A DNA stretch of 64,000 nucleotides. Origin: Thereva unica (Eukaryota > Arthropoda > Insecta > Diptera > Therevidae). Shown piece by piece: positions 1 through 9,449 of the stretch. A model generated the notes under the pieces. The model ran no database searches. It was not told the DNA's origin and saw nothing but the letters and a program-made list of their open reading frames with translations. The translations under genes and the position numbers were made by a program. Location: positions 164,872,393 through 164,936,392 of the forward strand of contig OX465281.1 in the NCBI GenBank assembly GCA_949987705.1. The letters are read 5' to 3'. Within the stretch, counting starts at the first letter, position 1. Each line of letters opens with the position of its first letter.

Positions 1-240
1 CGTTTCTAACGCCTTTGCGAAGGTGGTCAAACGTTTTCAGCGTTTGACCACTCGTCATTATCAAATTTCACTAGAACAACCGCGAAAAATGATCTAACTT
101 CGTGATGCGTATCTTTTGAAATTGTAAAAAAAAAATTTACGCATTTTGAGAGGTGGTCAAACGTCAAATTACGTTTCTAACGCCTTTGCGAAGGTGGTCA
201 AACGTTTTCAGCGTTTGATCACTTGTCATTATCAAATTTC
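1..240 (-). repeat. 171-bp tandem repeat, left inverted arm
   Basis: GTCATTATC recurs at 54 and 225, a 171-base period. The unit is the reverse complement of the units at 2311-2945. Each unit contains the palindromic pair CGTTTGACCAC / GTGGTCAAACG. Confidence 0.85.
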
Positions 241-559
241 AAATTTCAATATTCAATTTTTTTTTACTCTTTGCAATGATAGTATTATCTATTAATATAA
301 TATTGATTTATTTTTCTATCAATATAATTAGTATTTATTCATAGTAAAAGGTAGTTAGGGATTGGCTAGTTTGTTGCGAGTAAATGGCCACTTCACGACG
401 AGGCACTCGTAAGTTTCTGGCTAAACAAACTATACTACTTAAACTTATCTACGGCCTTTGTAGTTTCGGAGACCAGAAAAAAAATTTCAAATTGGATATG
501 TTTTATTTTCGTACGTTAATATCGATACCAACAAATTTCTCTTGGCCATATGTTATCAA

Positions 560-860
560 ATTGGGATAAATAAGGCAGTTTCGGAATTTAATAGAAATCG
601 GAAGACAAATAGCCAAACTTGTTATAAATTTTGATCATAATTTCGTTATTTGTTACCTTAAAACCTGACTATACCGAATTTTATTGGGATCGGAACACAA
701 TTGGCAGACTCGTTCCCGATATCGGCGCGGCCATTTTTAATAAAAAAAGTTTAAAACCTCCAGAATACAATTGACTAAATTCGTCCGCCGTACTAGACTC
801 GCCTTTTGGAAATTATAAGTTTTGATCATAAATTCGCTATTTGCTACTATACCGTTTTTC
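560..860. repeat. Degenerate ~110-bp repeats (part 1)
   Basis: The recurring string is roughly 'cattggaatcgga ... caaattcg ... ggccatattgg ... gccattttgaat ... tttgacca ... attcgttatttgc'. Here about two diverged units are seen. The same array resumes at 1560-1990, so the LINE fragment at 866-1290 lies within or beside it. No coding capacity. Confidence 0.55.
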
Positions 861-865
861 ATTAG

Positions 866-1290
866 AATCAGGTCTACTCCGGTTTTCTAAATCGCCGTGT
901 GTCGTTTAAAGAGACTGATTATAATCAGAGAGGGCCACCTCTTTTACATATCAACACCTCTAACACGAATTACGGTCGTTTTGAACCTGTAAATCGCTTG
1001 CATATAAACGTGAATAAAAATATTAATGTCTTTAGCGAGACCATTAGTAAAGATGTCCTTAAAAGGAGTCTTTTTTATCTCACGTGACTACTTATGTGGG
1101 TTGCATTTAATGTTTTTTTTTTGTTTATTTGTTTTTCGTTTTCCATTTTTATTTGAATTTTATTTGTTACTTTTATGTTTGCTGAGCCCACGTGACGGTA
1201 GTAAATGTTTCTCAGCCTACCTGAGAAGTGCGCCTTACGCTTCTGCGTTAGAAGGGTTAACTATATTATTATATATTATTATTATTATAG
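866..1290 (+). pseudogene. 5'-truncated LINE fragment (ORF2 C-terminus and 3' UTR)
   Basis: The translation from about 899 contains RGPPLLHINTSNTNYGRFE, nearly the same as the end of the LINE ORF2 at 14540-14763 (RGPPLLQINSSNTNYGRFE). The following 3' UTR also matches, including 'aagtgcgcctt...agaagggttaact' near 1226-1262, and ends in an ATT-rich tail. It is a dead 3' fragment, typical of 5'-truncated target-primed insertion, lying inside the foldback element. Confidence 0.8.
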
Positions 1291-1311
1291 AATACAATCG
1301 GCGATTTGTAG

Positions 1312-1460
1312 AAAATTTTCAACAAAGCTGTCCATGACAGCGCCACCTAGAAGTGGCTTTAGAAAGTAATAGAATAACCTATTTTTTAAGTTTTATTGTA
1401 AATAACACATGGTTAAAATTTCATTAAGATCGGTTGCACGGTGTAGGAGCGTGTTCGGAA
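1312..1460 (+). repeat. ~145-bp direct repeat, copy 1
   Basis: The block 'ttttcaacaaagctgtccatg...cagcgccacctagaagtg...ctttagaaagtaatagaat' recurs at 2066-2205 with about 80% identity by eye. It is non-coding and part of the interior of the foldback-like element. Confidence 0.7.
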
Positions 1461-1559
1461 AATATTTTGCACTGCACCCAACATTAAAATATTTGAAATT
1501 AATCCAAATCTTCAAAATTAAACATAACCAACTATTCTAATAAAAGTCTGAGACATTAG

Positions 1560-1990
1560 GTTCAGAATGCAAGTTTTCATTGGAAGCGGAACAAAATTTG
1601 CAAATTCGATGGCAATATTGGCGTGGCCTTTTTAAATTCATAAGTTTTGACTACAAATTTGTTATTTGCGACGTTAAAAACCTTTAAGTCGTCCGCCATA
1701 TTGGCCCCGACATTTTGAATTCATAACTTCTGACCATAAATTCGTTATTTGCTACCTTAAGAAATCCCGGATACCGATTTTCATTGGAATCGGAAAACAA
1801 TTTGCAAATTTGTCGGCCATATTGGGGCAGCCATTTTGAATCTATAAGTTTTGACAACAAATTCGTTATTTGCGACCAGAAAACCCTCTATATACCCACT
1901 TTCATTGGAATCGGAATAAAATTGGCAAATTCAACCATATTTCTGTGGCCATTTTTAATTTTGATCATATTTCGACGGCCATTTTGAATT
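1560..1990. repeat. Degenerate ~110-bp repeats (part 2)
   Basis: Three to four further units of the repeat seen at 560-860, recognised by 'cattggaa(t/g)cgga', 'ggccat(a/t)tt', 'gccattttgaat' and 'attcgttatttgc'. They are diverged from each other and have no open frame of interest. Confidence 0.6.
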
Positions 1991-2065
1991 TCGAAAATTG
2001 GTCTTAGAGGTGCTTCATGGGAGACCCCACGGACCTTTATGCAGAAATGCAAAGGTCTGCGATGA

Positions 2066-2205
2066 TTTTCAACGAAGCTCTCCATGCAGCGCCATCTAGG
2101 AGTGTCTTTAGAAAGTAATAGAATAGCGTATGTTCTAAGTTTTACTGTCAATAGAACTTGGTTTAAAATTCATCAACATCGGTTTTACGGTATAGGAGCC
2201 TATTG
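2066..2205 (+). repeat. ~145-bp direct repeat, copy 2
   Basis: Second copy of the block at 1312-1460 ('ttttcaacgaagctctccatg...cagcgccatctaggagtg'). Same orientation. Confidence 0.7.
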
Positions 2206-2310
2206 CGAACATACATATACATACATAAGGTGGCTCTCAAAATTATTGGCACACCCAAGGGAGTCTACAACAAAGGAAGATATTAAAAAATCAGACTATG
2301 TTATAATTCG

Positions 2311-2945
2311 ATAATGACGAGCGGTCAAACGTTTAAAACGTTTGACCACCTTCGCAACGGCGTTAGAAACGTAATTTGACGTTTGACCACCTCTCAACAT
2401 GCGTAAAAATTTTTTTTACAATTTCAAAAGAGACGCATCACGAAGTTAGATCATTTTTCGCGGTTGTTCTAGTGAAATTTGATAATGACGAGTGGTCAAA
2501 CGCTGAAAACGTTTGACCACCTTCGCAAAGGCGTTAGAAACGTAATTTGACGTTTGACCACCTCTCAAAATGCGTAAAATTTTTTTTTACAATTTCAAAA
2601 GAGACGCATCACGAAGTTAGATCATTTTTCGCGGTTGTTCTAGTGAAATTTGATAATGACGAGTGGTCAAACGCTGAAAACGTTTGACCACCTTCGCAAA
2701 GGCGTTTGAAACGTAATTTGACGTTTGACCACCTCTCAAAATGCGTAAAAAAAAATTTTTACAATTTCAAAAGAGACGCATCACGAAGTTAGATCATTTT
2801 TCGCGGTTGTTCTAGTGAAATTTGATAATGACGAGTGGTCAAACGCTGAAAACGTTTGACCACCTTCGCAAAGGCGTTAGAAACGTAATTTGAAGTTTGA
2901 CCACCTCTGAAAACGCGTCAAAAAAATTTTAAACAATTTCAAATG
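2311..2945 (+). repeat. 171-bp tandem repeat, right arm, ~3.7 units
   Basis: ATAATGACGAG recurs at 2311, 2482, 2653 and 2825 (periods 171, 171, 172). Units are nearly identical except the last, which decays after about 2890. Each carries GTGGTCAAACG, an inverted CGTTTGACCAC about 18 bases on, and a further CGTTTGACCAC, so the GGTCAAACG box occurs three times per unit. Confidence 0.9.
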
Positions 2946-3069
2946 AGACATTCAAGTTAATTATACAAAATGTTAGAGAACGGCGCTTAAAATTTTGGAG
3001 AAACTGCTCGTTGCATTTCGAATTCTTTCGCAGGTGACTAATACATTAAAATTTTTTTTTTTTGTAAAA

Positions 3070-3290
3070 TTGGAGGGTGGTCAAGCGACATATTTTGGTG
3101 GTCAATAATGGTCAAAAAGTGGTCAATCCTTTTCCGATTTAACATTATCGAAATATCAAACTCGGGGGGCTAGCGTGAAGTTAGCCCCCCAAAGTTGTTT
3201 TGATTGTTTCTCGAAAATGGCGGGTGGTCAAACGAAAGTTAATGGTGGTCAATAATGGTCAAAAAATGGTCAATCGATTCCCCCAGTACA
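3070..3290 (+). repeat. GGTCAA-box cluster outside the arms
   Basis: Two modules (about 3073-3128 and 3224-3275) each read GGTGGTCAA(a/g)CG, TGGTGGTCAATAATGGTCAA and TGGTCAATC. They use the same GGTCAA core as the 171-bp units but in a different arrangement. Between them lies the hairpin at 3164-3190. Confidence 0.6.
3164..3190. other. Perfect GC-rich hairpin
   Basis: GGGGGGCTA (3164-3172) and TAGCCCCCC (3182-3190) pair perfectly over 9 bp around a 9-base loop. It stands out in AT-rich surroundings. No terminator role is claimed. Confidence 0.8.
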
Positions 3291-3299
3291 AATTTGAAA

Positions 3300-4200
3300 T
3301 TCGCAATTCAGGGGGCCAACTTCACACAGCTGCGCCTTTTCATTGTATATATGTACTTCTACAATCATTATGAAATTTGATTTGATTCAAAGAGTTGCTA
3401 TCACGGCAGCAAATAAATTTCTTGAAATACCATCATTATTTTGGTTAGTAGATTAGTTATTAGTAGACTCAAGAAGAGCATCGATTCCTTTTTTGCTTAC
3501 TTTTGCAGCAATGACAAAAAAAATACTTCACTTCTTTGCCATTAATAGACATTTTGAGATCTGTATAGAAATAAATATAATGAATTTAAATTAAATGAAT
3601 TACGCAATAGGGAAATATAATCAAACCTTAATCGGATAAAAATTTATGATGAAAATCAAACACTTATATGTAACTTTCAAACAAAAAAATTAACTAGCAG
3701 GAAATATTTTAAATCTGAACGTTTGTTGCGGACGAAGTCGAGTGTCAACAAATATTAATGTAACTTTTGAACCGGAGGACATTTTGATCTGAAAATTTAC
3801 AGAAAACTGCCTTAAGTAATCGACGATTTTTATTAATTATATATTGCGCGAAATCGACGATTTTTATTAACACATGATATCATCGTTGCACCGAAGTTTT
3901 TCTTTTCAGTATTACAAAAAAAGTGTTTTCAAATTTCACGCTTTCGACATGGTTTTCTGTAGATTTTGGCATGCTGAAAACGATCCCGTTGTCCTATTTG
4001 CCCTATCATTCCAAAGTTTTGAGATACTTAACGCGCAAAAGTGCAAAAAACACGATTTTTGGCACTTTTAGGTTAGGATTGCTCAAAATCCTGACGTGAT
4101 AGGGCAATTTGGCCAACGGATTCGGATTCAGCGCGAAAAAATACATATATATACGACTATTAAATTGAAAAGAAAAAAATGACCCGTTTTTTGCAGGCCT
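3300..4200. other. Non-coding stretch, nothing recognised
   Basis: AT-rich DNA with no convincing ORF. The only pattern noted is an 18-base direct repeat ATCGACGATTTTTATTAA at about 3821 and 3853. Confidence 0.5.
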
Positions 4201-4239
4201 GTGTAATTTCTCCATTAAGGATAATGCATCGAGCAATGC

Positions 4240-6012
4240 CTATATGATCGACAACCTATCCAAGATCATGAGATTTAAATTGAATTCCATTAGCTCGTGC
4301 ATTAAGAAGATAAAAATCAATACGAACAATGATCCATGTATTAAGCACGAGCAATCACAGCTAATCCCCAAAATCTGCGACTCTTTCGACAAGCTTTCTT
4401 TAGTGGACAACACCATGACTCAGCTTAAAGCCGCTGCTCGCAACATATTGCGTTTCCTCTTTATCTCATCTTCAACAAATCTTTATCGTTAGGAAAGTTT
4501 CCCAAGCTGTGGAAGAAATCCTACCTAACGCCAATCTATAAATCCGGTGACAAGCACTCGGTAGACAACTATAGGGGCATTGCCATTTTATCATCAATTC
4601 CTAAACTTTTTGAAAAACTTGTTCATGACAATCCTCTTATCGATCCATACGTAAACGAACAACAACATGGTTTTCGGAAAGGACGTTCAACAACTTCTAA
4701 CCTTATGGTCCTTATCTCCGAATCGTTATGCGGTATGGAGAGCGGCCATCAATTGGATGCTAAGTACACTGATTTCAGCAAGGCCTTCGATCAAGTGGAC
4801 CAGGCCATCCTAATCGCAAAATTATTACAGTTTGGAATATCAGGTTCTGCCCTGGAATGGTTAAAATCATATCTGAACGGAAGAACACAGGTTATGAGAT
4901 TCCAAAGATTTCTATCTAATAAGATCGAAGTAACCTCTGGTGTTCCTCAGGGTAGTCATCTCGGTCCCCTACTCTTCAATATTTTCATCTCCGATCTATC
5001 CGATAAATTAGCAAATATTCCACATCTCTTTTACGCGGATGACCTCAAAATTTATAGTGTCATTAAGACCCAAACTGATGCTTCCTTCTTGCAGACAAAA
5101 CTCAATGCCCTACACGACTGGTGCACCATGAACAATTCTGCAACTTAACACCAGGAAATGTCATGCAATTACCTTCTACCGCTTAAAAAACACACGGAAC
5201 CATAACTATTATCTCAATGGCATAATGTTGAATCAGGTTGACCATATCGCAGCGCTAGGCGACGTCCTAGACAAAAAACTCAATTTCAACCTGCATTACG
5301 ATAATATAATTGCCAGAGCCAACAAACTTCTTGGTTTCATCAAGAGGAGAGCCAAAGAATTCGGTAATGTATGGGTCACAAAAACACTCTTCTGTTCTTT
5401 AGTCCGCCCTATCCTGGAATATGCGTGTCCTATCTGGGATCCTATATTCCAAGTGAGCAGCAGGATAATCGAATCCATTCAAAAGAGATTTCTTCTCTTT
5501 GCCCTGAGACATCTACACAACCCCCATGACTACCAAACCCTGCCGCACTACTTGGACAGGCTCAAAGTGCTTGATCTCATGCCGCTGTCTAGCAGGAGGA
5601 AACTGCTCATATCTTGCGTTGCCTTTGACGTCCTAAGTGGAAAGCTTAAAGTTCAGTTGCTGTCAGACAGAATCAAATTGAATGATGTAGGCCGACACAC
5701 ACGACACACTAAACTACTTAGGGAATATCCACACCGCACAGATTAAGCAAGGAACGAGCCCGTCAACAGATGCTGTATGGTTTTTAATAGCCATAGCTCC
5801 TCTTTCTCCCCTTCCCTCAACAAGGCATCCTATAAAAAAATACTCAAATCCCTACTAACATAACCCCCTCTCTGACAATAGTAGGTTTTTAGTAGCTATC
5901 AGTAGTTATAGTAAAAAAGACTGTACACTATGTTTTTTAATCTAAGTATATGTATACCCAGTTTAAGTGTGCCTTGTTTGGCGAATTAATATATGTATAA
6001 ATAAATAAATAA
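4240..6012 (+). pseudogene. Broken non-LTR retrotransposon (LINE 1), RT and C-terminus
   Basis: From about 4470 the frame reads a LINE reverse transcriptase: [60 protein letters not shown] and the catalytic FYADDLKIY (about 5029-5055). A frame break near 5147 separates this from the thumb and C-terminal part (5225-5746; KLLGFIKRRAKEFG, PILEYACPIWDP). There is a further shift near 4450, and the 82-codon ORF at 4244-4492 upstream is not RT; it may be ORF1 joined by an internal deletion. The 3' end is an ATAAATAAATAA tail at about 5999-6012. Jockey/CR1/I group by motif; exact clade not resolved. Endonuclease absent. Dead copy. Confidence 0.85.
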
Positions 6013-6380
6013 TGATGAGCTACTTCTTCTAGGCGATTTCAATTTACCCAATATCCAGTGGGTATATGTTGACGATGACGATAACTACCTTCCTGAAGGC
6101 AGCCTTAATTCTAAGGAATCGTGTTTTCTCGATTCCTTATTCTCACTTGGCTTGAGTCAAATGAGCGGTGTGACTAATGTATTAGGAAGGCAGTTGGATC
6201 TTATATTCTTTACTGACTCAGTCAACATGACTGTAAAACCCAGTGCAATAGTCATGTCCACTGTTGACGATTACCACCCTCCTATCTTGCTCAATTACTG
6301 CTTCAATTCAGTTAATACTCCTTGTCCGGAGGTGGTAACCTACTCATTTAACTTTAAAAAGGCTAACTTTAATGAGCTGT
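6013..6380 (+). pseudogene. LINE 2 endonuclease fragment (5' part, before LTR insertion)
   Basis: The frame reads LLLLGDFNLPNIQW, LDLIFF and a DDYHPP segment, matching the C-terminal half of an apurinic-type (EEP) LINE endonuclease. It begins directly after the A-rich tail of LINE 1, so LINE 2 is 5' truncated. The frame stops at the LTR element inserted at 6381 and resumes in the same frame at 12648 once one CTGT copy is discounted, so the two pieces are one element. Confidence 0.85.
6377..6380. repeat. 4-bp target-site duplication (left), CTGT
   Basis: CTGT precedes the left LTR and is repeated at 12644-12647 after the right LTR. Removing the element and one copy restores the LINE 2 reading frame. 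Confidence 0.85.
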
Positions 6381-7995
6381 TGTAACGGTCGGAATTATCA
6401 TTTATTTGAGTTGGGAAATTTATTTTGGGAATCACCTTGTAAAGGGAAATTTTGGAAAAATCACTGTGCGGAATCAGGAAAATTTTAAAAAAGATAGGCG
6501 AGGAAAAAAATAATAATAGAAAGGAGTTCTGTTTTGAAAACGAAAAAAAAAAAAACAGTTGGAATTTAGACGGCTGGCTGAATTTTCTGAGGGGAAAAAT
6601 ATAAAATATAAAAAAAAAATCAGTTTTTTTAAGAATATCTTTGGCTGGAAGACCAATACCTCCAGTATCCAGTCCATTGGAGGACAAAAACTACATTTTT
6701 GCTTCAAGTCAGCATTAATCAGGAATAGTTCGGTGCTGTGAAGCCGATGCGGTAATCCAAGCAAGTTTAGGCACCCCATTTGTAAAGGAGTTTGGAGAGG
6801 TACCGAAGCGGATACTACCACTACCAACAAAACTTGGTTCGTTTGGCCCATAGTTGAGGGAGCAGGATACGAAGTTTTTGGTGTTATTTTTGACGAAATT
6901 TGGTCAAGTCCCGGTGGTGTTAATACGCTTCGTTTGTCCGTCACCAAAAGTGTATGAAAAAACGAGACAACCGTGAAGAGAACTGGCGGAAGGCATTGGA
7001 GAGAAGGTGTATGGCGATACAGGCGTAAAATCAGAAGACTAACAGGCGAAAGTTATATAAAATTGCTTGAATTTGGGTTAGATAGTTGCCGGGAACTTAG
7101 AGGATAGGGATCGAGCTGCAGACCTTAGTATCTGGAGAGCGTCAGGTAATTAAGCCATAATCATAGTGCATCCACACCAGCTGGATCAGAAAAATACACA
7201 CGAAAAACAACAAAAAATTTCCACTATATAAAATTACAAAAAATTTTCTTTTTATTGCTTTAATTTTAAAAACACACAGAAAAATTTATTCATAAAATCT
7301 TAATTATAATAGTAGTTATTAATACCGTTGTAATATTTTTTTATAATTATTGGTGAATTTGTGTTGCTCCGTGTCGGATATTTGTTGTTCTTAATTGGTT
7401 CCGAGAAAGTGTTTTCTACTAATTGATTTCTTTGGATTGTAATCATTTGTACAAAGCGAGGGGTATTGGCCAATGCTGCGCGCTTTATGGTTATCTTGCC
7501 GACTCATGTGCACGTAATTCGTAGGTTGTTTTGATTTGTATTCGTTTGTATTCGTTCACGGTCAGTATTTGATTCATCAAATTGTGATTGTTAATGCTCC
7601 CATGTAATGTTTGGGATGATATTGTATTAGAGGATTATATTTATTAAAATGACCATGCATTAAATTTGTTTCTTGTGGAGTGGGTGAGGTAGGGGGTCGT
7701 TCTTTTTCAGGGTGATGCGGCTCAGGCGATGACGGGAGGATGATGGACGGAGGTCAAAATTGCACTGGCCCAGGTAAGTGGTGAACCAACCGCGGTAAGC
7801 CCCGGCCACACACCCCACGACCCCTCCGGCGAGCTAGACAACTCCGTGTGGCCGGCGTAGGAGTTCCGGATTTTCTTTTCATTTCTTATGTATGGTGTTG
7901 GCTCCTTGGCCATGCTCTTCCGGGCTTGTGGCTAAGGGGGTAACACCTCGCATAAGTGGCGCCCACTATTTATATCGCGCCATTATGCTGGTACA
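6381..7995 (+). repeat. 5' LTR (1615 bp)
   Basis: Starts TGTAACGGTCGG and ends ATGCTGGTACA. It matches 11034-12643 nearly base for base. On the minus strand it has ORFs of 157 (6474-6947) and 63 codons (7722-7913), both also present in the other LTR; these could be chance. I did not identify a definite TATA box or poly(A) site. Confidence 0.9.
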
Positions 7996-7999
7996 TAAA

Positions 8000-8012
8000 T
8001 GGCGCCCAACGT
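8000..8012 (+). other. Primer-binding site, tRNA-Lys type
   Basis: TGGCGCCCAACGT lies four bases after the LTR end and is complementary to the 3' end (including CCA) of insect tRNA-Lys(CTT) as I know it. Minus-strand DNA synthesis would start here. Confidence 0.75.
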
Positions 8013-8301
8013 AGCTTTTAAAGCCCGTTGACTGTCCTATACGGACCTTGAAGTTTAAATTTTTTTTGGTTTAGTACCACTTGTGCCTTCACGGACAACA
8101 TTTGATTTTTTGTTTATGGTTCACCACTTTTACCCAGCGCTCGCTGTGGGCTAAGGTAGTACCGCGAGGCCTTAGCCTTTGTCTGTTTTGCCGAATTTTT
8201 TTTTCAGCGCTTGTCCAAATTCTAGGTGAATTTTTATTTGTCTTCGCTTTTAGGCCTACCCGTTCACTTACGCGGTAACTTCTTCGTTTTGGAGTAGCTT
8301 C

Positions 8302-8375
8302 GAACCATGCTGACCTGCACGGCTTGCTAACAAGCGGTGTTCGCTTGGCTATGCGTGCAGGTGTAGTAGTGGTTC
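8302..8375 (+). promoter_or_regulatory. Structured leader RNA, domain I
   Basis: Nested pairings: GAACCA (8302-8307) with TGGTTC (8370-8375), then ACCTGCACG (8313-8321) with CGTGCAGGT (8354-8362). Inside are two mutually exclusive hairpins, GCTTG-CTAA-CAAGC (8322-8335) and CAAGCG-GTGTT-CGCTTG (8331-8347). This is far more perfect pairing than expected by chance in 74 bases. The role (packaging, dimerisation or translation control) is inference. Confidence 0.6.
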
Positions 8376-8456
8376 ATCCCTGTCCTGCTTCTAGGGTCGG
8401 CGACTCTGGTATCAGGCGTGATACCGCCTGCCACTGCGTCGGTCCGTGAACAGGAT
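8376..8456 (+). promoter_or_regulatory. Structured leader RNA, domain II
   Basis: Inner hairpin CAGGCG (8413-8418) - TGATAC - CGCCTG (8425-8430), with an alternative stem GGTATCA (8408-8414) / TGATACC (8419-8425). An outer stem is possible between ATCCCTGT (8376-8383) and ACAGGAT (8450-8456) with one bulged C. The 30-base core repeats in domain III. Confidence 0.6.
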
Positions 8457-8490
8457 CTTCTTTTAATTTTCCTGGTGGAAGGTGAAGTTG

Positions 8491-8554
8491 GTACAAGGGC
8501 TTAACCGTCTTTGGTAACAGGCGTGTTAACGCCTGCCACTGCGCCCCTTGTTCC
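8491..8554 (+). promoter_or_regulatory. Structured leader RNA, domain III
   Basis: Inner hairpin CAGGCG (8518-8523) - TGTTAA - CGCCTG (8530-8535) is closed by ACAAGGG (8493-8499) / CCCTTGT (8545-8551). The core is a second copy of domain II, with the same CGCCTGCCACTGCG 3' flank. Relative to domain II, a T-A pair of the alternative stem becomes A-T, while the outer stems have unrelated sequences. That pattern suggests conserved RNA structure. Confidence 0.6.
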
Positions 8555-8821
8555 TTCTGAAGGTCTATTCAGATTATTAAATTCTATTTTTTTGTTTTGT
8601 CCTGAATCGTTTTTTTTCGTCTGTTCCTCCCAACTGATTGATTTTCCGAAAGGTAGCTCAGTTGTGGTTGAACAGCGGATTCCCCAAATTTTTTTTATTT
8701 TTTGAAGAAGTTTCCTTTCCTTTCGTGGCGATGCGATTTTGAGTTCCGTTTCCGTCCTTCTTTCGGGTCGACCTGAAGCTGGGTCGGCGACCTGGATGAC
8801 ACTTGGTGATGACTATGCTTC

Positions 8822-8895
8822 ATGGTTTTCACCAACTGGCATTGAGGCCATCGACATGCGGGAGCCCTGGGGGGATTATCGTCTGCCTCAACCAT
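8822..8895 (+). promoter_or_regulatory. Further paired leader segment
   Basis: TTGAGGC (8842-8848) pairs with GCCTCAA (8885-8891), and ATGGT (8822-8826) with ACCAT (8891-8895), the last base being shared between the two options. Weaker case than domains I-III. The remainder of 8560-9449 shows no clear ORF; a T-run lies at about 9319-9339. Confidence 0.4.
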
Positions 8896-9449
8896 TCCAC
8901 ACTTAGATTGAATTAAAGCTAATCACTCACTCTTATACACTAATATATATAGACATTAATACACTTTGATTGTTTTATCACTACACACTAATCGGTGTTG
9001 ATTTTGATTCTTTGAGGTACACACAATAGTAATAATATCTATTGGATTTGTTAATAACACCTTGTTGTTACTCTACTTGTAGCTGGGTTTTTTTTGGGAG
9101 GGGTCCTCAATACAGTATCTGATCTTGTGAATTGTGATCATTTGTTGCGACCTTTCGCTAATGGTTTTGTTTTGATTATGCCAGAGGTGAAGTTTCTTCC
9201 AAGCTCAATCGTACCGAAAATGTTAGGTTGAAGTTGTTTTGAATTGACATCATCAGTTATTTATACGACATTAATTATTTACTGCCTCTAGATCAAGGAT
9301 TTGACGATTATTTGTAATTTTTTTTTTTTTTTTTTTTTTCGACTTTTGCTTGGAAATTAAATAACATATATCCTGGAAGATATAAACGCATTAGTGTAAT
9401 CTAGCTTTTATTTCGTTGGTATATTCAAGTTGATTTATAGTGATCAAAT

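Larger units (their letters stand above)
1..2945. mobile_element. Foldback-like element with tandem-repeat arms (left side cut by window)
   Basis: The left arm (1-240) and the right arm (2311-2945) are inverted copies of the same 171-bp tandem unit. Inverted arms built of tandem repeats are the hallmark of foldback/Galileo-like DNA elements. No transposase is visible between the arms; the interior holds degenerate repeats and a LINE fragment. The left arm runs off the window, so the true end and target duplication cannot be seen. Assignment to the P/Galileo group is inference; an inverted satellite cluster is the alternative. Confidence 0.6.

Noticed and set aside
2311..2945. Possible CRISPR-like array of regularly spaced repeats
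   Set aside because: The whole 171-bp unit repeats with no unique spacers, and the setting is eukaryotic.
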